A stretch of 64,000 nucleotides of DNA from Deltaproteobacteria bacterium (GTDB taxonomy: Bacteria > Desulfobacterota > Desulfuromonadia > Desulfuromonadales > BM103): contig JAGXHL010000093.1 in assembly GCA_024636215.1 (NCBI GenBank), forward strand, positions 1 to 64,000. Direction: 5' to 3'. Positions within the stretch are counted from its first letter, which is position 1, and each line of letters starts with the position of its first letter. A model generated the notes under the pieces. It saw only the letters and a program-made list of their open reading frames with translations, ran no database searches and was not told the DNA's origin. Shown piece after piece: positions 1-10,414 of the stretch. The position numbers were made by a program, and so were the translations under genes.

Positions 1-141
1 AAGCGAAAATTTGGATGTTTGAGAACAGATTTTAGCTCATTTGCAGGTTCATAGCCGTAGCTATGGACCAAAAAGGAGCTGAAATATGGGCCAAACAGCC
101 GAATTTGCAGCCGGCTCATGGATAGTCCGACAGCCTGCTAG
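1..141. repeat. Palindromic MITE-like element, copy 1 (left end cut by window edge)
   Basis: The 141 bases align without gaps to 53152-53292 with about six differences, so this is one of two long copies of the same dispersed element. The element is one imperfect inverted repeat centred at 57/58, where GGTTCATAGC (46-55) faces GCTATGGACC (60-69). The right tip ends in GTCCGACAGCCTGCTAG (125-141), which is the terminal inverted repeat seen at the left tip of copy 2. There is no transposase ORF inside, so it would be non-autonomous. The stretch 142-260 after it holds nothing I recognise. Confidence 0.8.
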
Positions 142-260
142 CCTTAAGGGCTGGGAGGTTGTTCTATGTCTGTTTCTAGACGCAGAGGCTCTCTGCCGCG
201 TATACCACTGCCCCTGACCTTCAGCGTAAAATAAAAACGAAGCATCCTGAGCCAGAAAAA

Positions 261-332
261 GCAGAATAATCTAGTATTGACAACGCAGAATAATCTAGAT
301 ATTACAAGGCACAATAATCTAGATATTGCAAG
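261..332 (+). promoter_or_regulatory. Three 24-bp tandem repeats over the Fic gene promoter
   Basis: Three direct repeats with an exact 24-bp period lie at 261-284, 285-308 and 309-332. The shared core is AATAATCTAG(A)TATT. A TTGACA (277-282) in repeat 1 has a possible -10 TATTAC at 300-305 in repeat 2 with 17-bp spacing, and repeat 3 runs into the ribosome binding site of the next gene. This iteron-like layout suggests an operator array. Binding by the adjacent protein is inference. Confidence 0.65.
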
Positions 333-343
333 AAGGAGTCGCT

Positions 344-1876
344 ATGCCAATACCGCCATCTCAACGAAAGCTGGCCGACGCACTAACGGCACTGAAGGGA
401 CTACAGGACCTTGGAAAAACAGTTATAAAATCATCTGATTTGACTAGGGTTCAACGTGAGTCTCTCGTAAATTCCGGATTCCTGCAATTAATTATTAAAG
501 GGTGGTATATGCCCTCTCGGCCAGAGGATCGAGGAGGTATCAGCACTCTCTGGTATGCATCAATGAAAGATTTTATCCGGGGTTATTGCTCTGAAAGGTT
601 TGGGGAGGATTGGCACGCATCACCTGAGTATTCATTACTGTTGCATGCCGGGGCCACTGTGCTACCTAAGCAGATCGTTATCTATAGCCCAAAAGGCAAA
701 AATGGCTTACAGAACCTGCCAGAGGAGTGCTCAATCCTTGACTACCAATCTGCTCAGCTAGTAACCGAAAGGCAGATTGAATTAATTAATGGCATACGGG
801 CGCTTCCTCTTACGGTTGCCCTTGCTCGCGTGCCCGAAGCCTTTTTTTCTAATTATGCCCGAGATGCGCAGATAGCGCTGCATCGGGTTTCAGATGCATC
901 AGAAATTAACCACTTTTTGCTTGAAGGAGGACACAGCAGTGTCGCCGGAAGGCTTATTGGAGCATTCAATGCTATTGGGCTTCGCAAGATCGCCGATGAC
1001 ATTTTGGCAACAATGCAGGCCGCTGGTTATGTTATCAACGAAAAAAATCCATTTAAGGTCGAACCGCCAAAGTTGGAATTCTCAAGACGACAATCGCCCT
1101 ATGTTCTGCGCATGCGATTAACGTGGAAAGATATGAGAGAGACGGTCGTCCGCAGCTTCCCGCAAGAACCAGGTGTCCCTCAAGATGTTGAGCGCTTCAT
1201 GGCCGACATTGAAGAGAGGTACCAAACAGACGCATACCATTCCCTATCGATAGAAGGGTATCGGGTTACAGATGAGATTATCAGGAAGGTAGCGACGGGA
1301 AATTGGGACCCTAAAAACAACGATTCAGATAAGCAGACAAAAGACGCCATGGCTGCCCGTGGCTATTGGCTTGCACACAACGACGTTAAGTCCACTATAA
1401 GAACTATTCTAGATGGCGCAAATCCTGGTGAAGCATTCAGCAAGGACCATGGGGCATGGTATAGAAGTCTTTTTGCCCCTAATGTTGATGCAGGCTTCCT
1501 CAAACCACCGGATCTCGCAGGCTACCGTTCAGGCCAAGTGTTTATTCGGAACGCGCTGCATGTCCCACCTTCTCCTGAGGCCGTTCGCGATATGATGCCA
1601 GAATTGTGTGATCTTTTTGAAAAGGAGGCGCATGCGGCAGTACGCGCGGTGCTAGGGCACTTTATGTTTGTTTACATCCACCCGTATTTTGATGGTAATG
1701 GGAGGCTCGCTCGTTTCCTAATGAACACCATGCTCGCTTCGGGGGGGTACCCATGGACAGTTATCAGGCTTGAGTCCAGAGGGGAATACATGGATGCATT
1801 GGAAGCCGCAAGTTCGTATGGAGATATTGGTAAATTTGCCGATTTTGTAGCTAAATCCATGAAGATAATAAATTAA
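344..1876 (+). CDS. Fic-domain protein (probable AMP transferase) with winged-helix-like N-terminus
   Basis: Fic enzymes usually transfer AMP, sometimes other nucleotide moieties, to hydroxyl side chains of target proteins. The catalytic motif HPYFDGNGRLAR is intact at about residues 446-457 of 510. An inhibitory-helix motif of the S-x-x-x-E-G type (SLSIEG, about 300-305) lies N-terminal to the Fic core, which fits a class II, self-inhibited Fic protein. The first ~120 residues resemble a winged-helix domain of the AbiEi antitoxin type (inference). ATG 344 is chosen because AAGGAG at 333-338 is well spaced; a TTG at 326 would overlap that site. Codon use and base composition look more AT-rich than the neighbours, and a palindromic repeat flanks it, so it may be acquired. 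The target is unknown. Confidence 0.85.
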   Translation: MPIPPSQRKLADALTALKGLQDLGKTVIKSSDLTRVQRESLVNSGFLQLIIKGWYMPSRPEDRGGISTLWYASMKDFIRGYCSERFGEDWHASPEYSLLLHAGATVLPKQIVIYSPKGKNGLQNLPEECSILDYQSAQLVTERQIELINGIRALPLTVALARVPEAFFSNYARDAQIALHRVSDASEINHFLLEGGHSSVAGRLIGAFNAIGLRKIADDILATMQAAGYVINEKNPFKVEPPKLEFSRRQSPYVLRMRLTWKDMRETVVRSFPQEPGVPQDVERFMADIEERYQTDAYHSLSIEGYRVTDEIIRKVATGNWDPKNNDSDKQTKDAMAARGYWLAHNDVKSTIRTILDGANPGEAFSKDHGAWYRSLFAPNVDAGFLKPPDLAGYRSGQVFIRNALHVPPSPEAVRDMMPELCDLFEKEAHAAVRAVLGHFMFVYIHPYFDGNGRLARFLMNTMLASGGYPWTVIRLESRGEYMDALEAASSYGDIGKFADFVAKSMKIIN

Positions 1877-1920
1877 ATAGGCGAAATAGGCTTGCACCAA
1901 GCCTAACAGATGCCAACGGA

Positions 1921-1957
1921 AAAGAGGCAAGAACTGTTAAAGTTCTCGCCTCTTTTT
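1921..1957. terminator. Rho-independent terminator after the Fic gene
   Basis: AAAGAGGC and GCCTCTTTTT frame a long stem whose inner arms are AGAAC and GTTCT, ending in a T run. It sits between the convergent Fic gene and purA, and the A run on the left could make it work in both directions. Confidence 0.8.
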
Positions 1958-2063
1958 CGTCTAGCGAACTCCGCGATCACCACTAAGCTAAATTCCCCAC
2001 GTTTGGTAAACGGCTTGGCCGATTGCGGTCCCTTTTTCAATTCATTACAAACGCTTTGGCATC

Positions 2064-3371
<1,308 letters not shown>

Positions 3372-4649
3372 TTAAATTTTAAAGTGTCCCGATTCGATCG
3401 CATCTTGTGTCACGCTGCGTGATTCACCATCTGCGGTTCGTATCAGGGTCAGTTCTTGTTGTGATGCCTCAAGCACCAACAGATAACGGTAATGCATGCG
3501 TTTGGCATAGTCGAGGCTGGCCGCCTGGTCGCGTTCGATAATGTCGCGGGCGACTGAGAACCCCTGGTTGCGCAAGCTCGCAGCGAGCCTTTGTGCCGGA
3601 GCCTTGTCCTGCGCCGACGAGAAGAGCAGAAAGTCAGTGCCTTCATCGGCACGTCCGTCAAGCTCTCTGTCGAGAGCAAACAGCAGGTTGTACAGGTTAA
3701 AGGAAAAGCCTGTGGCCGGCGATGAGAAGCCGTAGCGCCCGGTCAGTCCGTCATAGCGTCCGCCGGAGCAGACCGCTCTGCCAAAGCCGGATAAAAACCC
3801 CTGAAACACCAGCCCGCTATGATAATCGAAACCGCGCATTTCACCAAGGTCTAAAGTGATATGCTGTTCAACACCGTAAACGGTGAGGACTTCAAGCACC
3901 TTTTCCAGCTCATCCAGAGCCTTCTGCGAGGCGGGATTGGTGATCGCCTTGCGTGCCTGGTCGAGGGTTTCCCGTCCGCCGTAAAGTCTGGGCAGGGCGA
4001 GAAGCTCGGTGCGCTGCTGTTCATTTAGTGGCAGAGTCCTGAGCAGCTGCTGCAGTCCGGAAAGATCCTTGGCCGTGAGCGTTGCACGCAGGGCCAGGGT
4101 CTGGGCCGCGTCGAGGGGCAGGTCGGTGAGAATGCCGCGCAAAAATTCCACCTGGCCGATATCGATGGTGAACGCGTCGGCACCGACGGACTGCAGACAC
4201 TTTACCGCCATGGCAATCATTTCCGCATCAGCTTCAGGGCCGCTGAGCCCGATCAATTCCACTCCCGACTGGAAAATTTCACGATCCTTGCCGAGGCGTT
4301 GCTCCGTATGTCGCAGCACGCGGCCGTGATAGCAGAGCCGAAAGGGCAGCGGCATGTCACGCATGCGGGTTGCTGCAATTCTGGCCACCTGGGGCGTGAT
4401 ATCCGGCGGGAAGGCGACCAGGCGACCGGTTTGGCGATCATCAAAACGAAAGGTGTTGGCACGCAAATCGCTTCCCAGACCGAGTTCAAGAACGGCCAGG
4501 TCTTCGAGGATTGCCGGTGCTACGGGGCGAAAGCCCCAGGCCTTATAAATACTGCGCAAGGTGTTTTGCAGATAGTCCAGTTTGGCCGCCTTGACCGGCA
4601 GGAAATCTTTGACGCCGGTCGGCAGGCGTGTCTCTATGAGGTTAGGCAC
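3372..4649 (-). CDS. hisZ: ATP phosphoribosyltransferase regulatory subunit
   Basis: HisZ is a catalytically inactive relative of histidyl-tRNA synthetase that pairs with short-form HisG and confers histidine feedback control on the first step of histidine synthesis. The protein (425 aa) starts with a HisRS-like core and has a class II synthetase motif 2 (FRLCYHGRVLRH) and PPDITPQVARI, plus an alpha/beta C-terminal domain. It is shorter and more divergent than a true HisS, which argues for HisZ. It lies between serA and purA with gaps of about 20 bp. hisG is not in this window. Confidence 0.88.
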   Translation of the reverse strand: MPNLIETRLPTGVKDFLPVKAAKLDYLQNTLRSIYKAWGFRPVAPAILEDLAVLELGLGSDLRANTFRFDDRQTGRLVAFPPDITPQVARIAATRMRDMPLPFRLCYHGRVLRHTEQRLGKDREIFQSGVELIGLSGPEADAEMIAMAVKCLQSVGADAFTIDIGQVEFLRGILTDLPLDAAQTLALRATLTAKDLSGLQQLLRTLPLNEQQRTELLALPRLYGGRETLDQARKAITNPASQKALDELEKVLEVLTVYGVEQHITLDLGEMRGFDYHSGLVFQGFLSGFGRAVCSGGRYDGLTGRYGFSSPATGFSFNLYNLLFALDRELDGRADEGTDFLLFSSAQDKAPAQRLAASLRNQGFSVARDIIERDQAASLDYAKRMHYRYLLVLEASQQELTLIRTADGESRSVTQDAIESGHFKI

Positions 4650-4669
4650 TTTTACGTCCTTGTTGAAAT

Positions 4670-6253
4670 TTATAAAACAATCTGGTGCGCGGCGATGATG
4701 TGTTTATGGGCGCGCAATCTTTCCAGAGTTTCATCCGGAATGCAACTGTCAACATTGATCAGGGAAACGGCCTGGCCGTCGATCGATTGCCGGGTCAGGT
4801 TCATTCCCGCAATATTAATTTCGGCTTCACCGAGCAGTTGGCCGATAAAGCCGATGATGCCGGGGTGATCCTCGTTGAAAAGGACCAGAATGTGGCCGCT
4901 GGGGATGGCTTCGACGTTACAGCCATTGACGCGCACGATCCGATAGTCATCTTCTCCAAACAGGGCCCCGCAAACAGAATTCTCACCGTCCGCGCCGACC
5001 ACGGTCAGCCGAATCAAGCTGGAGAACCCGCGGGTTGACTGGCTGCGGGTTTCGGTGACGCGAATGAAGCGATCTTTGGCAAGGAAGCGGGCGTTGATAT
5101 AATTGACTTCGGAACCGACCATCGGCTTGAGGATGCCTTTCAGGGCAGCCATGGTCAAAGGCTCGGTCGGGTTGTTGGTAACCGTGCCTGCATATTCGAG
5201 ACTGACTTCTTTAAGCCCTTTGCCATAGAGTTGCGTCTGAAACGAGCCCAGTCGTTCGGCCAGGTCCAGGTGCGGACGCAAGGTCGCCAGCAAGTCGGCG
5301 CTGATCGACGGCACATTGACTGCGTTGACGATGATGCCTTTACTCAGGAAGTCAACCACCTGGTTGGCGACCTGTACTGTGACGTTCACCTGTGCATCAC
5401 GGGTTGCGGTGCGCAGATGTGGAGTACAGATAACCTTTTCAAGCGGCAACAGGGGATTGTCCCTCCCCGGTGGTTCTTTGCTGAAGACATCGATTGCGGC
5501 TCCGGCGATATGTCCTGCCTTGATTGCCCTGGCCAGCGCGGCTTCGTCGATCAGGCCTCCGGTTGCACAATTGATAATATGACAGCCGGGCTTGATGCGT
5601 GTCAGCGTTTCACTGTTGAGAATGTTGGCGGTTTCCACGTTGTAGGGTGTGTGCAGGGTCAAAAAGTCGGATCGGCTCAACAGCCCTTCAAAGTCAACCT
5701 GCTCGGCACCGAGGCTACGGACGGTGTCCTGGGTCAGATACGGGTCGTAAACGATCGGCTTCATTTTCAGGGCAAGGGCACGCTCGACGACCAGTCGGCC
5801 TATCTTGCCTGCGCCGAGAACACCCAGGGTCTTCCCCGCCACCTCGATGCCGAGGAAGCGATCAGCGGCCCATTCACCTTTTTTGGTTGATTGACTGGCC
5901 GCCGGGATTTGTCTGGCCAGAGCAAAAATCATGGCGATGGTATGCTCGGCTGTTGTGGTGGTACTACCGAAGGGGGTGTGCATGACCACAACCCCTTTAC
6001 GGTTGGCCGCTTCCAGATCGAGGTTGCTGGTGCCGACACCGGCGCGGCCGATGACCTGGAGTTTGTTGGCCGCCTGCAATAGCTCTTCGGTGACAGCCGT
6101 GCCGCTCCGTACCACCAGCGCATCAACTTCGGCCACGGCTTGCAGCAGTTGTGCTGCCGTCAGACCGGGCTGATAGTCAAGTTCTATGTCCTCGGCGTTT
6201 TCGAAAACCTGCAGACCTTCGCTGGGGAATTTGTCAGAAACGAGTACTTTCAT
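4670..6253 (-). CDS. serA: D-3-phosphoglycerate dehydrogenase, long form (paralogue 1 of 3)
   Basis: It oxidises 3-phosphoglycerate to 3-phosphohydroxypyruvate with NAD, the first step of serine synthesis. The 527-aa protein has the D-2-hydroxyacid dehydrogenase core (RAGVGTSNLD, a GAGKIG nucleotide loop, CATGGLIDE, PHLRTAT), then an intervening domain and a C-terminal ACT domain (FNEDHPGIIGFIG). The start is set at MKVLVSDKF because family members begin there; an open frame extends 30 codons further to a TTG at 6343. The expected Arg and His active-site regions are modified: the usual ARGG reads ATGG and the usual PHLGA reads PHLRT, so activity or substrate may differ from the copy at 48613. 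Confidence 0.85.
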   Translation of the reverse strand: MKVLVSDKFPSEGLQVFENAEDIELDYQPGLTAAQLLQAVAEVDALVVRSGTAVTEELLQAANKLQVIGRAGVGTSNLDLEAANRKGVVVMHTPFGSTTTTAEHTIAMIFALARQIPAASQSTKKGEWAADRFLGIEVAGKTLGVLGAGKIGRLVVERALALKMKPIVYDPYLTQDTVRSLGAEQVDFEGLLSRSDFLTLHTPYNVETANILNSETLTRIKPGCHIINCATGGLIDEAALARAIKAGHIAGAAIDVFSKEPPGRDNPLLPLEKVICTPHLRTATRDAQVNVTVQVANQVVDFLSKGIIVNAVNVPSISADLLATLRPHLDLAERLGSFQTQLYGKGLKEVSLEYAGTVTNNPTEPLTMAALKGILKPMVGSEVNYINARFLAKDRFIRVTETRSQSTRGFSSLIRLTVVGADGENSVCGALFGEDDYRIVRVNGCNVEAIPSGHILVLFNEDHPGIIGFIGQLLGEAEINIAGMNLTRQSIDGQAVSLINVDSCIPDETLERLRAHKHIIAAHQIVL

Positions 6254-6314
6254 GGCGCAGACCCATAATCCGTTTGGCAGAGTGTGAACAGACAAACCGG
6301 CAAGCCAACACGGT

Positions 6315-6343
6315 AAACTAGCAATCGGCTTCTCCTCTGTCAA
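6315..6343 (-). promoter_or_regulatory. Possible promoter for serA-hisZ-purA
   Basis: On the minus strand TTGACA (6343-6338) is followed after 17 bp by TAGTTT (6320-6315). It sits about 60 bp before the chosen serA start. The -10 box is poor, and read-through from pepA is equally possible. Confidence 0.35.
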
Positions 6344-6379
6344 GGTGAAAGGCCGGTCCTTTAAATGACTGAATCGAGG

Positions 6380-7885
6380 TCAGTCTGCCTTTGCTAAAGT
6401 CGTTAAAAATGCAATCAGCAGGCGCACTCCGACCCCGGTGCCGCCCTTGGCCGTGTAGGGGCTTGACTGATCAGACCAGGCCGTACCGGCGATGTCGAGA
6501 TGAGCCCAGTGGAAGTCTTTGGCAAACTTTTGCAGAAAGGCTGCGGCCGTAATGGTTCCGGCCGGTCGGCCACCGGTGTTTTTCACGTCGGCAACCTCGC
6601 TTTTGATCTGCTTGTCATAATCCTCCCAGAGTGGCAGCTGCCAGAGCCTCTCGCCGCTTTCCTGGCCGGCTTTCAGCAGGGCATCGACCAGTTCCTGATC
6701 ATTGCCGAGGACCGCCGTCGCATGATGCCCCAGGGCGATGATGCAGGCACCTGTCAGGGTTGCCAGGTCGATGACCAGTTTCGGCTCATAACGTTTTGCG
6801 TAGGTCAGTGCGTCGGCGAGGATCAGGCGGCCTTCGGCGTCAGTATTGAGGACTTCAATGGTCTGGCCGGAAAGGCTGGTGAGGATGTCTCCCGGCCGGT
6901 AGGCGGTTGACGAAGGCATATTCTCAACTGCGGGAACGATGCCGACCAGATTGATCGGCAACTCCAGGAGAGAGGCGGCCAGCATGGTGCCGATAACGGC
7001 CGCGCCACCGGCCATGTCCATCTTCATTTCATCCATTTTTTCGCCCGGTTTCAAAGAGATGCCACCGGAATCAAAAGTAACGCCTTTCCCGACCAGGACA
7101 ACCGGTGCTTGATTTTTGCTGCCGCCACGATGTTCGAGAATGATCAGGCGGGGTTCAAGTGCGCTGCCTTGAGCCACGCCGAGGAGTGCACCACAACCTT
7201 CCTTGAGCAGCTCTTTCTGGCCGAGAACCTTGCATTTCAAGGCACTCGCTTTGGCTGCGGCCTGGGCCTGCTCGGCGAGATAAGCGGGTGATTTGATGTT
7301 GCCGGGGGCGTTGACCAGGTCTCGTGCCAACATAACCGCCTGACAGATCTTGCCCGCCTTTTCGATGGCCGATTCGCAGCGCTTTTTGTCCTGTTCTGCT
7401 GTGATGGCAAGTATGACAGTCTTCGGCAGTTGCCGTGAACGCTTCTGCTCTTCTCCGAGGAACAGCTCGTAGCGGTAACCGGCAAGCAGCAGCCCTTCTG
7501 CCAAAGCCTGGACCTGTGGAGAGTAATGTCTATCTGCGCTGCAGAAGGGGAGAGCCACGGCCATCTGGCCGAATTTTTTCTCTGCGACCAGCTGCATGGC
7601 CTGCCCGGCTGCACGGCGAATCTTCTCGTCATTGAGCTTGTCTGCCTGGCCCAGACCGACCAGCAGAATCCGTTCAGCCGGCAGATGCCCTGCGGGCTGA
7701 AAGAGAATCTGCTCGCCCTCTTTTGCGGAGAATTCCTTGTTGCGCTTCGCCTTGAGAAGCAGACCGCCGAGCTTCTGATCAAGCTCTTTCAAAAGCGGTT
7801 CAGAAAAGTCTTTCTCGCAAAACGCGATGACCAGGCATGCAGTTTTTATTTGTAACGGCGATGTTTGGCGAATTTTGATATCCAT
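6380..7885 (-). CDS. pepA: Leucyl aminopeptidase (M17 family)
   Basis: A cytoplasmic two-metal exopeptidase that removes N-terminal residues from peptides. The 501 aa match the family length. The variable N-terminal domain is followed by the catalytic domain with KGVTFDSGGISLKPG (metal-binding Lys and Asp, about residues 264-278), the MKMDMAGGAAV helix, and the signature NTDAEGRLILADAL. AAGGAG lies just upstream of the ATG. It precedes serA by about 127 bp on the same strand and could head that operon. Confidence 0.95.
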   Translation of the reverse strand: MDIKIRQTSPLQIKTACLVIAFCEKDFSEPLLKELDQKLGGLLLKAKRNKEFSAKEGEQILFQPAGHLPAERILLVGLGQADKLNDEKIRRAAGQAMQLVAEKKFGQMAVALPFCSADRHYSPQVQALAEGLLLAGYRYELFLGEEQKRSRQLPKTVILAITAEQDKKRCESAIEKAGKICQAVMLARDLVNAPGNIKSPAYLAEQAQAAAKASALKCKVLGQKELLKEGCGALLGVAQGSALEPRLIILEHRGGSKNQAPVVLVGKGVTFDSGGISLKPGEKMDEMKMDMAGGAAVIGTMLAASLLELPINLVGIVPAVENMPSSTAYRPGDILTSLSGQTIEVLNTDAEGRLILADALTYAKRYEPKLVIDLATLTGACIIALGHHATAVLGNDQELVDALLKAGQESGERLWQLPLWEDYDKQIKSEVADVKNTGGRPAGTITAAAFLQKFAKDFHWAHLDIAGTAWSDQSSPYTAKGGTGVGVRLLIAFLTTLAKAD

Positions 7886-8063
7886 CTTAACGCTCCTTAA
7901 ATAATCGATGCAGATTGATCTTTAAAGATAACATGATAAGTGGCTTTGGCGGTTTTGGCCAGAGCCGATGCGTCAATAGGCATGGTTTCAGGTTTTAAAA
8001 GTTCTGAAAGGGGTTTTGCAGGGGGATGCAATGATGCATTGTTTGAATTTCAGTTGTCAATGT

Positions 8064-8093
8064 AAAGCCCGGCTTCGCCTGAAGCCGGGCTTT
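8064..8093. terminator. Hairpin terminator downstream of hemL
   Basis: AAAGCCCGGCTTC (8064-8076) and GAAGCCGGGCTTT (8081-8093) form a perfect 13-bp stem with a four-base loop, 20 bp past the hemL stop. The T tract is short on both strands, so termination strength is uncertain. Confidence 0.7.
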
Positions 8094-8112
8094 CGCATGT
8101 GGATGTCTTTGG

Positions 8113-9396
8113 CTACAGGGCCTTGAAAGCCTTGCTCGCAGCCTCAATGGTCTTGTCGAGATCTTCCTGTGAGTGCGCGATGCTCATGAATCCGGCTTCG
8201 TACTGGGATGGTGCCAGGTTGATGCCCTGGTCGAGCATACTGCGGAAGAACCTGGAAAAAATCTCGGGAGTCTCTGCTTTGACGTCGCTGAAGTTGAACA
8301 CCTCTTCGGCCTGAAAGTAGGTGCAGAACATGCCGCCTACCCGCTGTAACGAGGTCGGCACCTTGGCGTTTGCCGCGGCTTCCTGCAGCCCCTTGCAGAG
8401 ATAGCTGCTTTTCTCTTCAATCTGTTCGTAGAAGCCCTCTTGCTTGAGCAATTCAAGCGTTGCAATGCCGGCGCTCATGGCCAGCGGATTACCCGAGAGC
8501 GTGCCTGCCTGATAGACGCCGCCGTTTGGTGAGAGGCTTTCCATGATCTCGCGCTTGCCGCCGAAGGCGCCGACCGGCAACCCTCCACCGATAATCTTGC
8601 CGAGGCAGACCAGGTCGCCACGCACCTTGAAACGCTCCTGTGCCCCGCCGTAGGCAACCCGGAAGCCGGTCATGACTTCGTCGATAATCAAGACAATGTT
8701 TTCTGCATCACAAAGCTGACGCAAGCCTTCGAGGAAGCCTGCTCTTGGCGCAACACAGCCCATGTTGCCGGCAATCGGCTCCAGAATGATGCAGGCGATC
8801 TCGCCTTTATTGGCTGCCACCATGGCTCTGGTTTCCTCCAGATCGTTGAAGGTGGCGGTCAGGGTGTGTTTGGCGAAATCCGCGGGTACGCCGGGGGAGG
8901 TTGGTACGCCGAAGGTCGCCAGTCCGCTGCCGGCTTTAACCAGCAGTGAGTCGGCGTGGCCATGATAACAGCCATCGAACTTGAGGATCTTGTCGCGGCC
9001 GGTGTAGCCGCGGGCCAGACGGATGGCGCTCATGGTGGCTTCGGTCCCGGAAGAGACCATGCGCACCATCTCGATGTTCGGATAGGCGTCGCAGACCATT
9101 TCGGCCAATTGTGTCTCACGGGCCGTAGGCGCGCCGAAGGAAGCGCCTGTTGCAGCTGTTTTCTGAATAGCTTCGACCACCTTGGGGTGACAATGACCGA
9201 GAATCATCGGACCCCAGGAGCCGACATAGTCTATATAAGCGTTGTCGTCGGCGTCATAAATTTTCGAGCCTGCAGCCCGGGAGATAAAGATCGGCTCGCA
9301 GCCAACGGACTTGAATGCTCGAACCGGGCTGTTCACACCACCCGGGATAACTTGTTTGGCTTTGGCAAAAAGTTCAGAGGACTTATGGTGGTTCAT
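8113..9396 (-). CDS. hemL: Glutamate-1-semialdehyde 2,1-aminomutase
   Basis: A PLP enzyme that isomerises glutamate-1-semialdehyde to 5-aminolevulinate in the C5 route to haem and cobalamin. The 427 aa have the usual length. The start [26 protein letters not shown] is reduced here to its recognisable parts, [12 protein letters not shown] near residue 18 and [16 protein letters not shown] near 145; the PLP lysine lies in [17 protein letters not shown] near residue 265. It is transcribed divergently from rnf. The adjacent cobalamin-dependent mutase 50 kb away shares the tetrapyrrole need, but there is no direct link here. Confidence 0.96.
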   Translation of the reverse strand: MNHHKSSELFAKAKQVIPGGVNSPVRAFKSVGCEPIFISRAAGSKIYDADDNAYIDYVGSWGPMILGHCHPKVVEAIQKTAATGASFGAPTARETQLAEMVCDAYPNIEMVRMVSSGTEATMSAIRLARGYTGRDKILKFDGCYHGHADSLLVKAGSGLATFGVPTSPGVPADFAKHTLTATFNDLEETRAMVAANKGEIACIILEPIAGNMGCVAPRAGFLEGLRQLCDAENIVLIIDEVMTGFRVAYGGAQERFKVRGDLVCLGKIIGGGLPVGAFGGKREIMESLSPNGGVYQAGTLSGNPLAMSAGIATLELLKQEGFYEQIEEKSSYLCKGLQEAAANAKVPTSLQRVGGMFCTYFQAEEVFNFSDVKAETPEIFSRFFRSMLDQGINLAPSQYEAGFMSIAHSQEDLDKTIEAASKAFKAL

Positions 9397-9477
9397 AGCG
9401 GCTCCTTAAAGCAGGTTGCTGGCGTTCTCAATCAGTCTGAATAGATGATTTGGTTGCCCGTTTATTCAAGGAGACAC

Positions 9478-9506
9478 CTGTTAACATAGCAGCCTGAGCC
9501 TGTCAA
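9478..9506 (-). promoter_or_regulatory. Possible hemL promoter
   Basis: The minus strand reads TTGACA (9506-9501), 17 bp, then TAACAG (9483-9478), about 80 bp before the hemL ATG. The -10 box is weak. Confidence 0.4.
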
Positions 9507-9731
9507 GCTGCCGCCCCTTTTCAGCTGCCAGCCATCTTCCGGTCTGGCCGATTGATACAGATCAATGGCTTGTTTAATTAAACTGATTTTAGTCTGGCTA
9601 AAATAACGATCTGTGGGCTATAGCGATTTGCAAAAATAATGCCCTGTTCATTTCAAATTTGCCGGATATAGCGCAGGTTGCCTTCATTTTCCTTTTGAAG
9701 TAAAACTAAAAAGATTCTTATCGTATACTAT

Positions 9732-9762
9732 TTGACTTTGTCGGTTATCTGCATTATAACCG
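9732..9762 (+). promoter_or_regulatory. rnf promoter with overlapping inverted repeat
   Basis: TTGACT (9732-9737) and TATAAC (9755-9760) have 17-bp spacing, 38 bp before rnfA. CGGTTAT (9742-9748) and ATAACCG (9756-9762) form an inverted repeat that covers the -10 box, as a repressor operator would. A GTATAC core (9723-9728) sits just upstream of the -35 box. The rest of the 400-bp hemL-rnfA spacer shows no gene. Confidence 0.65.
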
Positions 9763-9798
9763 CTGGTCAGACCAATTTACAGGGTAGGTGTAGGCTAC

Positions 9799-10380
9799 AT
9801 GGCTGATTTGCTGATCATTCTCGTAAGCGCAATCTTTGTTAACAACTTCGTGTTGGCGCGCTTCCTCGGCATTTGCCCGTTCCTGGGTGTTTCCAAGAAG
9901 GTGGAAACCGCTCTGGGGATGGGTATGGCGGTGACCTTTGTCATGACTGTGGCTACGGTCGTGACCTGGTTTGTCCAGTACTTTGTACTGATCCCGTTTG
10001 GGATCGAATACCTGCAGACAATCGCTTTTATTTTGGTGATCGCTTCTTTGGTTCAGTTGGTGGAAATGGTCATCCAGAAGGTCAGTCCGATTCTCTATCA
10101 GTCTCTGGGGATTTTCCTGCCGCTGATTACGACAAACTGTGCGGTTCTCGGTCTGGCTGTGCTCAATATTCAAAAAGATTATACCTTTCTGGAAGGCATC
10201 GTCTTCGCCATCGGTGCCGCCCTCGGTTTTACTCTCGCCCTGGTGCTCTTTGCCGGTTTGCGTGAGCGGCTGGAACTCTGCGCTGTGCCGCAGAGCTTCC
10301 GCGGTACAGCCATTGCGCTGGTTACCGCTGGACTTCTCTCGCTGGCCTTTATGGGTTTTGCCGGTCTGGTCAAAGGCTAG
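9799..10380 (+). CDS. rnfA: Rnf complex integral membrane subunit A
   Basis: RnfA is one of the two related membrane subunits (with RnfE) of the ion-translocating ferredoxin:NAD+ oxidoreductase in the inner membrane. The 193 residues form about six transmembrane helices, beginning [20 protein letters not shown], with the conserved NNFVL and TTNCAVLG motifs. The latter is the second half of the inverted topology shared with RnfE. It is the first gene of rnfABCDGE, downstream of a clear promoter. Confidence 0.95.
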   Translation: MADLLIILVSAIFVNNFVLARFLGICPFLGVSKKVETALGMGMAVTFVMTVATVVTWFVQYFVLIPFGIEYLQTIAFILVIASLVQLVEMVIQKVSPILYQSLGIFLPLITTNCAVLGLAVLNIQKDYTFLEGIVFAIGAALGFTLALVLFAGLRERLELCAVPQSFRGTAIALVTAGLLSLAFMGFAGLVKG

Positions 10381-10414
10381 ACCTCATTAGATAATGTAGG
10401 TCCAAGGTAGTATT

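Noticed and set aside
261..332. Possible small CRISPR at the left edge
   Set aside because: The three 24-bp units are contiguous with no spacers, and there are no cas genes.
6254..6343. 30-codon upstream extension of the first serA
   Set aside because: The family starts at MKVLVSDKF; the extra codons overlap a TTGACA promoter-like site and show no homology.
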